From assembly GCA_947498505.1 (NCBI GenBank), contig CANMKG010000007.1, forward strand, positions 1-64,000: DNA of 64,000 nucleotides, in the 5' to 3' direction. Each line of letters opens with the position of its first letter. The first letter of the stretch is position 1. This document shows, in pieces, positions 51,859 through 60,741 of the stretch. Both the position numbers and the translations under genes were made by a program. The notes beneath the pieces are model-generated. The model was not told the origin of the DNA. It worked only from the letters and a program-made list of their open reading frames with translations, and made no database searches. This DNA is from an uncultured Maribacter sp. GTDB taxonomy: Bacteria > Bacteroidota > Bacteroidia > Flavobacteriales > Flavobacteriaceae.

Positions 51859-54099
51859 TCACCTAATACTGTCCAATAATAGAACTGCTTTTTGTAAAAC
51901 TTCATCGTTTCTTTTTTGGATCCCCTCTATTGTTGGGATTACCCTAATATCTGGAATGATACCGATTTTTTGAGTTTCCCTACCATCGGGATAATAAACT
52001 CCAATTCCAGAAATCGCAGTCCGTATTCCACCAGGTAAAAATATTGTTGACAAGTTCCCATCTGCCCCTGCTGTGGAGCTTCCCACTACCGTAACATTAT
52101 TCCCTGCCTGAAGTGCCATTGCGGTGTACTCCGCTTGACTTTGTGTGTATTCATTAACAAGAACTACTACTTTCCCAGTAAAAGTGTAATCACCTTTGGG
52201 AATCTCTAAATTTTTAGTGAGTTTAAATTCTCCTGGATTATTTAGGTTCATAGAACTGAATTTAACGAAAGGGGTTGAAGATTGAACAAAATAAGAGCCT
52301 AAAGCAAAAGCAACAAATGTTGAAGGGTAATTTCGAATATCTATAATAATTCCTTTCGCCATTTTGAATTTTTCCTTAATAATATCTATATCCTCCATTT
52401 TTATTGAAGCTAGAGTAATATATCCAATACTATCTTTTAAAAACTTGTAACTTTTGCCTCCAGTATTTGGGTACCATTTATATATATTTAAGTTGTTCTT
52501 GCTATATAAGGGTATATTCTTTATAAACTTATCTGAGTTTCGAGTGTATTCAATTCTAATTTCCTTTTTATGAGAACGTAATATATCTTGAGAAATATCT
52601 CTTAATCTGGCAGCCTTGTTTGAAGCAGGATAAAATTTAGAAATACTATCAACAATTCTCTGGATTTTTTTACTTCCAATCTTGGTTATAACATCGCCAA
52701 TCTCCAAACCTACTTTACTCTTTAACTCGGGATTATAATAATCGACTACAACTAAGGATTCATTAATGAATCTAGTATGTAACGGAGAGTAAAATCTTCC
52801 TTTCAGAGAATCTATTTTTTCTCCTCCATCCTGTATATTTGCATGCGAATCACCAATTTCAGCTATTAGCCGCAGGACTACAAGTTCATATTCTAATTCA
52901 TTTTTTGAATTGATAAATTGAGGAATATAATTTAAAAGTACATTGTCCCAGTTTTTTTCGATTAAATGTCTATAAGGAAAGAAGTATTTAATTATATTCC
53001 AATACCTAAATAAAGTCAATAACCTGAATCCCTCATCAGGATACGACATTCTATAATATGAGTTTTCATTAAAAATAGGATTTCTTGTGTATTTTTTGGA
53101 TTGAACATAATAATGTAATCCTTGGTGCCTGTTATTATATATTTTAAGTAATTCATTTTTCAATGAAATATTCAAAATACTATTATTTTGCATCCAACTA
53201 AAATCAGGCTGTAAGATTGCCTCGGAAGATGTGTCTTTACATTCTTTACAAATTTTTAGGACACCTAATTCATGAATCCAATCAATGATTAATTGATTAA
53301 ACTGATATTTGTCTTTAACATTTATTATTTTAGGAATAAAGCGAAATAGTTCATAATCCCAATTATAATTTCCTTTTCCAATTTCAGGATGATAATATTT
53401 TAAAAAGCCCCAAACATTACATAGTGCAGCAAGATTTTGAATTTCATTCTTACCCAATTTTGTAGATAATTTGATATTTGAGCCAGAATCAAACTCATCA
53501 TCCTTATTGGCAAGATAAGTCTGTTTTTTGATAGGTTTAAGTGTTTGAATTACTTTCCCATCTATTGACAATTGAAAATCGTCAAACCATACCTCTCCCG
53601 TACCGGTTAAAATACCCCCTAAATAAATCTCTTCTGCACCTCGAGGATAGTCCAAAGTTATTGAGTAAATTTCCCAATCTTTGGTGCCAGAAATATTACG
53701 AGATTCCATATTATCAAATACCGAAGATTCTCCTTCTATACTTAATAATAATCCAGCAAAACCATCACTAACATCCTTTGTTTTCATATATCCCGAAAGT
53801 TGAATTGTTTTACCACTATATCTTTTAGGAATCATATAATATATTGCTCCAGAAGTACCCCCTAAACTATCCGATGTTATTTTTGCCGCGAATTTTCCTG
53901 AATGACTTATTGTATCAGTCTCAAAGTCATAATTCCCCCAATATTTCCAGCCTTTAGATAGCTTATTGAAGTTGTTTGGAGCCTCTTCGAAGTCGAAATT
54001 GTATTCCGAGAGATTTTGGTTATAACAGCTATAACTCAAAACAAATGAAAGAACAATCAATTTTTTTTTTATATAAATACATTTACATAATAAGTTCAT
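51859..54099 (-). CDS. S41-family peptidase lipoprotein with N-terminal beta-sandwich
   Basis: 746 residues. Signal with possible lipobox LSYSC (Cys25). Residues ~40-190 are a carbohydrate-binding-like beta-sandwich (KIQ-free, with ISHSGKFAAKITSD and GTGEVWFDDFQLSIDG). A long helical/alpha-beta region (~220-420) includes LCNVWGFLKYYHPEIG and LFRYWNIIKYFFPY, a recurrent S41-associated repeat. PDZ-like domain ~440-500 (GLEIGDVITKIGSKKI), then the S41 core with nucleophile S654 in YTQSQAEYTAM, followed by VGSSTAGADGNLS. Members cleave C-terminal peptides or act in peptide uptake. It stands alone in a region of mobile-element debris, so acquisition by transfer is plausible. Confidence 0.82.
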   Translation of the reverse strand: MNLLCKCIYIKKKLIVLSFVLSYSCYNQNLSEYNFDFEEAPNNFNKLSKGWKYWGNYDFETDTISHSGKFAAKITSDSLGGTSGAIYYMIPKRYSGKTIQLSGYMKTKDVSDGFAGLLLSIEGESSVFDNMESRNISGTKDWEIYSITLDYPRGAEEIYLGGILTGTGEVWFDDFQLSIDGKVIQTLKPIKKQTYLANKDDEFDSGSNIKLSTKLGKNEIQNLAALCNVWGFLKYYHPEIGKGNYNWDYELFRFIPKIINVKDKYQFNQLIIDWIHELGVLKICKECKDTSSEAILQPDFSWMQNNSILNISLKNELLKIYNNRHQGLHYYVQSKKYTRNPIFNENSYYRMSYPDEGFRLLTLFRYWNIIKYFFPYRHLIEKNWDNVLLNYIPQFINSKNELEYELVVLRLIAEIGDSHANIQDGGEKIDSLKGRFYSPLHTRFINESLVVVDYYNPELKSKVGLEIGDVITKIGSKKIQRIVDSISKFYPASNKAARLRDISQDILRSHKKEIRIEYTRNSDKFIKNIPLYSKNNLNIYKWYPNTGGKSYKFLKDSIGYITLASIKMEDIDIIKEKFKMAKGIIIDIRNYPSTFVAFALGSYFVQSSTPFVKFSSMNLNNPGEFKLTKNLEIPKGDYTFTGKVVVLVNEYTQSQAEYTAMALQAGNNVTVVGSSTAGADGNLSTIFLPGGIRTAISGIGVYYPDGRETQKIGIIPDIRVIPTIEGIQKRNDEVLQKAVLLLDSIR

Positions 54100-54225
54100 G
54101 ATAATAACACCTATTTTTTTTAGATTTTAATTATATTGACCTAGACACTTAGTTGTTAATGTTTTTGGCATGGCAGGACCCTGTAAGCTTCACCTAATTA
54201 GAACTGTTTAATTTTCAAAAACTTC

Positions 54226-54486
54226 TCATAAAGTTATTGTTTTTAATTCTATCCCGCACATCTGGCTCCAATAGTTCATTAAACGGCCTATGAACTCCGG
54301 TTCGTTGTCCATCGTCATCTTCTTTGGTTTCCCTTTTTTGTTGATAGGATGGTTCAGTGTCCAAACGATATAGTTGCTTGTCGAGGAAAAGTCCACTTCT
54401 ATATAAAGTAACTTCCGATTGAAATTATCGATTACGTTGAACAACCTGAAGTGTCTCTTGTTTTCAAGAGTCTGACCGTTGTGCTG
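54226..54486 (-). mobile_element. Degenerate IS3-type transposase (rve domain) fragment
   Basis: An open frame without a start codon encodes FRLFNVIDNFNRKLLYIEVDF, then KPKKMTMDNEPEF, then CGIELKTI. These match the integrase-core pattern of IS3-family orfB (FNVIDDFNRE, DNGPEF with the second catalytic Asp, GIELKTIQPGKP). It breaks off at a stop right where the QPGKP-x-NGYIERFN segment with the catalytic Glu should follow. About a quarter of the protein remains and it is inactive. Terminal inverted repeats were not found. Confidence 0.75.
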
Positions 54487-54608
54487 TCACGGAGCAAAAA
54501 GGTCGTTTCATAAGTTCCGACCTCTTTCCCGCTAAAATCAAAGGCAAAGCTTCTGGGGTTTACTGAAAAATACTGACTCGTGATTATTGGGGAATTTCCA
54601 TCATATAG
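54432..54608 (-). pseudogene. 58-codon orphan frame fused to the IS remnant in another frame
   Basis: Open from a stop at 54611 to TAA at 54432-54434. The translation contains FSVNPRSFAFDFSGKEVG and TYETTFLLRDSTTV, which reads like a beta-strand-rich real protein fragment. It overlaps the IS fragment out of frame, so the junction lies near 54.45-54.49 kb. Family not recognised. Confidence 0.3.
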
Positions 54609-54766
54609 TTATGTCTTCCCTGATGGGATTTAGTATAACTTCAAAAAGAAGGCAGTTCAAACTTTTCGGATCAATGAAACTTTTAATGCAATCTGCTCAT
54701 TTTCAGGTAATTTAAAGAAAATAGAAAAGGAGACTTTCCACTCGATTTGCGGAAAATCCCCTTTAG

Positions 54767-54840
54767 TGACCGCGAAGGGATTCAAACCCCCAACCCTCAG
54801 AGCCGAAATCTGATGCGCTATTCAGTTGCGCCACGCGGCC
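54767..54840 (-). tRNA. tRNA-Arg (anticodon UCG)
   Basis: 74 nt, cloverleaf complete. Acceptor GGCCGCG/CGCGGTC (one G-U), D stem GCGC/GCGC with loop AACTGAATA, anticodon stem TCAGA/TCTGA with loop TTTCGGC (anticodon TCG at 54804-54806 on the minus strand), variable GGGTT, T stem GGGGG/CCCTT (two G-U), T loop TTTGAAT, discriminator A. CCA is not encoded. Position 19 is A and 56 is U instead of the near-universal G19 and C56. Reads CGA codons and, if the wobble base is modified, other CGN codons. Confidence 0.9.
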
Positions 54841-54848
54841 ATTATTTT

Positions 54849-55298
54849 TTACGAAAGTAATTTTTTAACTATTGTTGAAATAGTTTTTCCATCAGCTTGT
54901 CCTGCCAACTGCTTAGAAACCATTCCCATTACCTTACCCATATCTTTCATTCCAGAAGCTCCAGTACTTTCAATTGTTTGCACTACAACTTTTTCTACTT
55001 CTTCTTCTGATAGTTGTTCTGGTAAAAATTGCTCTATAACCTTTGCTTGAGCAATTTCAGGTTCAGCTAAATCTGCTCTACCCTGCTCTGTAAAAATTGC
55101 AGCACTATCTTTACGTTGCTTTACCAATTTTTGCACCAGCTTTATTTCATCAGTCTCTGTCATTTCCACTCCAGAACCTGTTTCAGTTTGCGCTAATAAC
55201 AATGCAGACTTTATTGCTCGTAAAGATTCTAATGCAACTGAATCTTTAGCTTTCATAGCTGCTTTCATCTGCTCCATTACCTTTGATTGTAAGCTCAT
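54849..55298 (-). CDS. GatB/YqeY-domain protein
   Basis: 149 residues, whole-length YqeY family: MSLQSKVMEQMKAAMKAKDSVALESLRAIKSAL, EPEIAQAKVIEQFLPEQLSEEEVEKVV and GKVMGMVSKQLAGQADGKTISTIVKKLL. The domain is related to the tRNA-binding tail of GatB; stand-alone YqeY may bind aminoacyl-tRNA, function not settled. It lies 88 nt after ftsZ beyond a terminator, and 8 nt from the tRNA-Arg 5' end; I recall YqeY after ftsZ in related bacteria. Confidence 0.92.
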   Translation of the reverse strand: MSLQSKVMEQMKAAMKAKDSVALESLRAIKSALLLAQTETGSGVEMTETDEIKLVQKLVKQRKDSAAIFTEQGRADLAEPEIAQAKVIEQFLPEQLSEEEVEKVVVQTIESTGASGMKDMGKVMGMVSKQLAGQADGKTISTIVKKLLS

Positions 55299-55331
55299 AA
55301 CCGTATTTTTTAGAATTGCGAATATAAAAAG

Positions 55332-55364
55332 AAAACCCGAAAATAGTAGTCATTTTCGGGTTTT
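55332..55364. terminator. Terminator between ftsZ and the YqeY gene
   Basis: AAAACCCGAAAAT (55332-55344), 7-nt loop, ATTTTCGGGTTTT (55352-55364). 13-bp perfect stem, ending the division cluster transcript. Confidence 0.9.
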
Positions 55365-55386
55365 AAAAGTCTATTAAATACGCTTC

Positions 55387-57294
55387 TTAATCTACATTAT
55401 CGTGCAAAAAAGAATTATTAGAGCGTATTTGTATATCAGAGTTACTGTCTTCGCTTAATGTTGTTCTGGAAATTTTATTTTCTTCAGATTTCTCACTTAA
55501 ATCTACACCTTGACGCTTATAGGCAGGCTCCTTTTCTATTTTTTCTATGTTGCTAAGATTCCCTTGAAACTTATAATTAAAATCTTTTAATTTTCTTCTT
55601 CGTTCATCTGCTCTTTCTTTTAAAAGAACTTCAATTGGAGTTTCAGTTGGATCCATATCCGATTCTGCCACATCAGATTCTTCAACAGGAGCTGTTTTTC
55701 TTTCAAAAACAAGCTCGTCTTCAACAATCTTTGGCGTAAACTTTTCCGCTTTAGATTTAGCCCCCGTTAATCTATTTTCAAGCTCCATATAGTCATCTAA
55801 ACTATAGCGAGTTTCTCCTTCTTTATTATATTCTAAAACAGGAACAACCTCCACATGATCCTTAACGTTCATATCATTTACTTCGTCTTCATCCAAAGAA
55901 AATGTAACTACATTGTCACTTTCTTCTTCCTTATTATTCAAAGGCATATCAAAGCTAAAAGCAAACTGATCCTCTTCTTCTTTCTCTGCAGATACCACTT
56001 GTGGGTCTACAACTTCAATCTCATCAATTTTTTTATTTGAATCAATTATAACAAAATCGTCCTCTGATACATTTTCAGCAACTACTTCTTCATAAAATAC
56101 ATTGAAGTTTTTAATGTAGTTTGTGGTTGGAATTAAATCAAACTCCGTTTCACTATCTAACTTATAACGCTGAACAGGCTTAACCTCTTCTGGTTCCTCC
56201 ACTAATTGGTGCACAACATTTTGCGGAGTTAAGTTCTTCTCAGCTTTTTGTTCGTTACCTAAAGTATGTATTATTTTTTTTGCTTCGGTATTTACAATAT
56301 CATCTTGTTGATCAACATTAAAACCAGTAGCGATAACAGTAACAGCAATAGACTCTCCTAAACTTTCATCTTCACCAACACCCATAATAATGTTAGCCCC
56401 ATGACCAGCCTCTAATTGAATGTGATCGTTAATTTCACCTATTTCATCAATCGTTATTTCTTGACTTCCAGAAACAATTAACAACAACACATTTTTAGCT
56501 CCATTAATTTTATTATCATTTAACAATGGAGAATCTAGCGCTTTCATAATAGCCTCGTTTGCTCTTGCAGAACCAGAAGCAATTGCAGACCCCATAATTG
56601 CCGTTCCACTATTAGAAAGTACTGTTTTTGCATCTCTAAGGTCAATGTTTTGAGTATAGTGATGTGTAATTACTTCTGCTATTCCGCGAGCGGCAGTTGC
56701 TAACACTTCATCTGCTTTAGAAAAACCAGCTTTAAAACCTAAATTACCGTATACTTCACGTAATTTATTATTATTTATTACTATAAGCGAATCCACATTT
56801 GCACGAAGCTTTTCAATACCTAATGCGGCTTGATTGCATCGCATTTTACCTTCAAATTGAAAAGGCATAGTTACAATACCAACAGTAAGAACATCCATTT
56901 CTTTGGCTGCTCTAGCAATAACAGGAGCAGCACCAGTACCTGTTCCTCCACCCATTCCAGCAGTTATGAAAATCATTTTAGTATTGGAGTCTAGCATGTT
57001 TTTAATATCCTCCGTACTTTCAATTGCAGCTTGTTCACCAACGTCAGGATTTGCACCAGCACCTAAACCTTCAGTTAATGAAACACCCAATTGAATTTTA
57101 TTTGGAACAGGACTATTATCCAATGCTTGCGAATCTGTATTGCAGATTACAAAATCAACTCCATTAATCCCTGCTTCAAACATATGATTAATAGCGTTGC
57201 TTCCTCCTCCTCCAACACCAATGACTTTTATGACATTGCTTTGGTTTTTAGGTAAATCAAAGGATATACTCTCAAATTCTGTGTTTTTACTCAT
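55387..57294 (-). CDS. ftsZ: Cell division GTPase FtsZ with long C-terminal extension
   Basis: 635 residues, against ~380 in E. coli. Tubulin-like GTPase forming the Z-ring. GTP-binding GGGGSNAINHM at ~28 and the signature GGGTGTG at 115-121, then the T7 loop region NIDLRDAKTVLSNSG. The GTPase and C-terminal domains end near residue 325. About 310 further residues are acidic and low-complexity (EEPEEVKPVQRYKLDSE, VSAEKEEEDQFAF...) with a more basic part (LLKERADERRRKLKDFNYKFQGNLSNIEKI). The extension is common in Bacteroidota. Last gene of the cluster, 39 nt after ftsA. Confidence 0.97.
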   Translation of the reverse strand: MSKNTEFESISFDLPKNQSNVIKVIGVGGGGSNAINHMFEAGINGVDFVICNTDSQALDNSPVPNKIQLGVSLTEGLGAGANPDVGEQAAIESTEDIKNMLDSNTKMIFITAGMGGGTGTGAAPVIARAAKEMDVLTVGIVTMPFQFEGKMRCNQAALGIEKLRANVDSLIVINNNKLREVYGNLGFKAGFSKADEVLATAARGIAEVITHHYTQNIDLRDAKTVLSNSGTAIMGSAIASGSARANEAIMKALDSPLLNDNKINGAKNVLLLIVSGSQEITIDEIGEINDHIQLEAGHGANIIMGVGEDESLGESIAVTVIATGFNVDQQDDIVNTEAKKIIHTLGNEQKAEKNLTPQNVVHQLVEEPEEVKPVQRYKLDSETEFDLIPTTNYIKNFNVFYEEVVAENVSEDDFVIIDSNKKIDEIEVVDPQVVSAEKEEEDQFAFSFDMPLNNKEEESDNVVTFSLDEDEVNDMNVKDHVEVVPVLEYNKEGETRYSLDDYMELENRLTGAKSKAEKFTPKIVEDELVFERKTAPVEESDVAESDMDPTETPIEVLLKERADERRRKLKDFNYKFQGNLSNIEKIEKEPAYKRQGVDLSEKSEENKISRTTLSEDSNSDIQIRSNNSFLHDNVD

Positions 57295-57333
57295 GCTAAA
57301 TGTTTTACTGGTTTTGTGTATTCTTTATAATTC

Positions 57334-58698
57334 TTACTCGGCGTTATCTAAAAAGTCTTTTAATTTCTCAGACCATTTGTCAAAAACTGATTTCCTTTCC
57401 TTTTTAGCAGTACCTCCAGCGTTAATTGCACTTTCTTCTTCACCTGCTAAAACAGTTTCAACCTCTAATTCATCAACATTCTCTTGTGTCTCGACTACTT
57501 TTTGTTGTTTTGCTTCTTCTCTAACTGCATTCATCAATAACCCTACGGCTGTTGCATACAATGGACTAGCAACTTCCTCATCGGAGTCACCTGCCAAATG
57601 TTCGTTAGGATACCCTATTCTAGTATCCATTCCTGTAATGTATTCTACAAGCTGCTTTAAATGTTTTAGTTGACTACCTCCACCTGTTAAAACAATACCT
57701 GCTATTAATTTTTTCTTTTGTTCATCATGCCCATAGTTTTTAATTTCAACATAAACTTGTTCAATTATTTCAACTACTCGCGCATGAATAATTTTAGAAA
57801 GATTCTTTAATGTGATTTCTTTAGGTTCTCTACCACGCAATCCTGGTATAGAAACTATTTCATTGTCTTTATTTTCTCCCGGCCATGCTGAACCAAACTT
57901 TACCTTTAAAAGCTCTGCCTGCTTTTCAATTATAGAACAACCTTCCTTAATATCTTCAGTAATTACTCCACCTCCAAATGGTATAACCGCGGTATGGCGA
58001 ATAATCCCGTCTTTAAAAATGGCTAAATCTGTGGTTCCACCACCTATATCAATAAGCGCAACACCAGCTTCTTTTTCTTCTTGACTTAATACCGCATCTG
58101 ACGACGCCAAGGGTTCTAGAGTAATGTTCCCTAAATCTAAACCAGCGCTTTTAATACATCTGCCAACATTTTTTATAGAAGAAACTTGACCAACTACTAC
58201 ATGAAAATTAGCTTCAAGCCTTCCTCCATACATACCAATTGGTTCTTTAATTTCAGCTTGCCCATCAACCTTATACTCCTGCGGTAAAACATGAATAATT
58301 TCTTCTCCAGGTAACATAATAAGTTTATATACCTGATTACAAAGTGTATCTAAATCATCTTCACTAATAACTTCTTCAGAATCTCTTCTGGTAATATAAT
58401 CGCTATGCTGTAGACTTCTAATATGTTGCCCAGCTATTCCCACAACTACGGAACCAATTTTTAAGCCAGAACTCATTTCGGCCTCTTCAACCGCTTGCTG
58501 AATAGATTGTATGGTTTGGGTGATATTATTTACCACTCCCCTGTGTACCCCCAGGCTTTTGGATTTTCCAATTCCTAGGATTTCAATTTTCCCATACTCG
58601 TTCTTCTTACCAATAATTGCCACAATTTTGGTTGTCCCTATGTCTAATCCGACCGAATAATTTCCTTGTTCCATTGCCTTATTTATATTTTGGTACAC
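57334..58698 (-). CDS. ftsA: Cell division actin-like protein FtsA
   Basis: 454 residues. Actin-like ATPase that tethers FtsZ to the membrane. Motifs: VGLDIGTTKIVAIIG (phosphate 1), VALIDIGGGTTDLAIF (phosphate 2), IAGIVLTGGGSQLKHL (adenosine). The C-terminus KSVFDKWSEKLKDFLDNAE is an amphipathic helix, the expected membrane-targeting sequence. It overlaps the 3' end of ftsQ by 16 nt; the alternate start MEQGNYSV at 58674 would avoid the overlap. Confidence 0.97.
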   Translation of the reverse strand: MYQNINKAMEQGNYSVGLDIGTTKIVAIIGKKNEYGKIEILGIGKSKSLGVHRGVVNNITQTIQSIQQAVEEAEMSSGLKIGSVVVGIAGQHIRSLQHSDYITRRDSEEVISEDDLDTLCNQVYKLIMLPGEEIIHVLPQEYKVDGQAEIKEPIGMYGGRLEANFHVVVGQVSSIKNVGRCIKSAGLDLGNITLEPLASSDAVLSQEEKEAGVALIDIGGGTTDLAIFKDGIIRHTAVIPFGGGVITEDIKEGCSIIEKQAELLKVKFGSAWPGENKDNEIVSIPGLRGREPKEITLKNLSKIIHARVVEIIEQVYVEIKNYGHDEQKKKLIAGIVLTGGGSQLKHLKQLVEYITGMDTRIGYPNEHLAGDSDEEVASPLYATAVGLLMNAVREEAKQQKVVETQENVDELEVETVLAGEEESAINAGGTAKKERKSVFDKWSEKLKDFLDNAE

Positions 58699-59408
58699 AC
58701 TACCTGGTTGTTAAACTCTAAGCTTACCATTGCAAATTTTTCAAGAGACTTGTCTTTATTTGCTTTAGCATAAAAAGCCTTAAAATTGCTGAATTTGGAT
58801 TCTAGATTATCTACACTACCCAAATTCACCACAAATTGCTCCATTCTAAACTTTAACTGATACTTTTCTTCTTTTTCAATATGAATTCCGATGACATTTT
58901 TTCGCAAAAACTCATCTTCATTAATAAATTTTAAAATTTCATAAACATCTTCAAGGCTCTTTCCTGTTATCTCACCTGTAATAATTGGCACTCTTGCAGA
59001 GTGACTTTGAGACAAAGGCATGCGTTTTCCTTCGTCATCCAGATAAAACTTAGACCCACTTTCTACTCTCCCGATTGGTTTCCTTTGAACAATTTCTGAC
59101 GTAAGTTTACCATCTACAGTAAGATAGACCTGAGACTTTTTTACCATTTTATTGGCATCAAGAACCTTCTCTATAGTATTCAAAACTAATTTTTCTTTGG
59201 AGACATTTTTTAGACTTCCACAATTTTGTATTAACAATTTATTAACCGTCCGTTCTGTAATGTATAAATTTTGCTCTCCAACGAATTCTACATTCAGTTT
59301 TTCTATTCTTCTCAGACCACTTCTATAGTCAGAAAAACCGTATAACCCTGCAATTACCAGCAGCAAACACATTATTTTCACATACCCCCAATTAATTCGC
59401 ATACTCAA
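58683..59408 (-). CDS. ftsQ: Cell division protein FtsQ/DivIB
   Basis: 241 residues. Bitopic membrane protein of the FtsQBL complex: one helix at ~9-25 (VKIMCLLLVIAGLYGFSDY), a POTRA-like domain (IEKLNVEFVGEQNLYITERTVNKLL) and the beta domain with SEIVQRKPIGRV. Overlaps murC by 17 nt upstream and ftsA by 16 nt downstream, so translational coupling is likely. Confidence 0.92.
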   Translation of the reverse strand: MSMRINWGYVKIMCLLLVIAGLYGFSDYRSGLRRIEKLNVEFVGEQNLYITERTVNKLLIQNCGSLKNVSKEKLVLNTIEKVLDANKMVKKSQVYLTVDGKLTSEIVQRKPIGRVESGSKFYLDDEGKRMPLSQSHSARVPIITGEITGKSLEDVYEILKFINEDEFLRKNVIGIHIEKEEKYQLKFRMEQFVVNLGSVDNLESKFSNFKAFYAKANKDKSLEKFAMVSLEFNNQVVCTKI

Positions 59409-60741
59409 ATTCGTTTTTTATTTTTTTTACCTCTAATCCAATATCACCAGCACCCATTGTAATTAACAATTCTGGGTTCTGTTTTTTTATCTCATTTATT
59501 ATATTTTCTTTTTTTATTATTTTTTTATTTGGATTATTTATTTTTTGCAATAACCACTCAGAAGTAACTCCATGAATTGGAAGTTCTCTTGCCGGGTAAA
59601 TATCCAAAAGCAATACCGAGTTAAACTGCGCTAGACTTTTGGCAAATTCATTAACAAAGTCCTTAGTTCTTGAAAATAAATGCGGCTGAAAAACTGCCAA
59701 CGTTTTTTTATGGGGATGCATCTCAGAAATTGCATCATAAACTGCATTTATTTCTGTTGGATGATGTGCATAATCGTCTACAAAAATAAAATCATCACTT
59801 TTTATTTGATACGAAAATCTGCGCTGAACACCTTTAAACGTTTCCATTGCCTTAACTAGGCGATTCGCTGGGGAACCGGCATGAATCGCCATAGCAAAAG
59901 CCACTAAACCATTTAACAAATTATGTCTTCCAGGCTTATTAAATTTAACTCCCTTAAGAACAGTATCGGGAGTTCCCAAATCAAAAATGTAGGTACCATG
60001 TTCTATTTTTAAATTTCGAATACAATAATCCGAATCGTCTTCTATTCCATAAGTAATTCCTTCTAACGGTAAACCATTGCGAATAAACAATTTTCCATTT
60101 GGTTTTATTTTTTTTGAAAAATCAACAAATGATGTTTTAAGTGCATCCGCACTTCCATAAATATCCAAATGATCAGCGTCCATTGAAGTTATACAGGCTA
60201 ATGTTGGAGATAACTGTAAGAATGAGCGATCAAACTCATCTGCTTCAACAACTGAGTAATCTGTGCCTTCTAAAAGGAAGTTACTATTAAAGTCCTCTGA
60301 TATACCTCCTAAGAATGCAGTAATGGGAGTTCCGGATTCTTTTAACAAATGTGCTAAAATGCTTGACGTTGTTGTTTTTCCATGTGTTCCTGCAACCGCA
60401 AAACAATATGTATCTTTTGTTATAATTCCTAAAACCTCAGATCGCTTTTTAATGGCATAACCATTGTTTACTAAATATTGATACTCGGTATGCGAATTGG
60501 GTATTGCAGGGGTATACACAACCAAAGTATTTTCTGGCTTATAACTTGAAGGAATTAAAGCAATATCATCTGCATAATGTATTGTTATTTCTAAATCTTC
60601 TAACGTTTGTGTTAATGGAGTCTTAGTTTTATCATAACCTGCAACACTTTTATTTATGAATTTAAAATAACGAGCAAGCGCAGACATACCGATTCCTCCG
60701 ATACCTACAAAATAAACGTTATGTATTTGTTTTAAATCCAT
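59392..60741 (-). CDS. murC: UDP-N-acetylmuramate--L-alanine ligase
   Basis: 449 residues. Adds L-Ala to UDP-MurNAc, first step of the peptidoglycan stem. N-terminal UDP site YFVGIGGIGMSALA (residues ~10-23), ATP P-loop AGTHGKTTTSS (118-125), the DADHLDIYG motif, then FVDDYAHHPTEINAV and AVFQPHLFSRTKDF. Starts directly after murG ends and overlaps ftsQ by 17 nt. Confidence 0.97.
   Translation of the reverse strand: MDLKQIHNVYFVGIGGIGMSALARYFKFINKSVAGYDKTKTPLTQTLEDLEITIHYADDIALIPSSYKPENTLVVYTPAIPNSHTEYQYLVNNGYAIKKRSEVLGIITKDTYCFAVAGTHGKTTTSSILAHLLKESGTPITAFLGGISEDFNSNFLLEGTDYSVVEADEFDRSFLQLSPTLACITSMDADHLDIYGSADALKTSFVDFSKKIKPNGKLFIRNGLPLEGITYGIEDDSDYCIRNLKIEHGTYIFDLGTPDTVLKGVKFNKPGRHNLLNGLVAFAMAIHAGSPANRLVKAMETFKGVQRRFSYQIKSDDFIFVDDYAHHPTEINAVYDAISEMHPHKKTLAVFQPHLFSRTKDFVNEFAKSLAQFNSVLLLDIYPARELPIHGVTSEWLLQKINNPNKKIIKKENIINEIKKQNPELLITMGAGDIGLEVKKIKNEFEYAN

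Larger units (their letters stand above)
54100..54766. other. Non-coding stretch with IS debris between S41 gene and tRNA-Arg
   Basis: Contains the IS3-type fragment (54226-54486) and an overlapping unknown frame (54432-54608). TCACCTAATTAGAACTGT at 54190-54207 resembles TCACCTAATACTGT at 51859-51872 at the other end of the S41 gene (a 4-nt difference in length). The remainder, 54609-54766, shows no gene. Confidence 0.4.
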
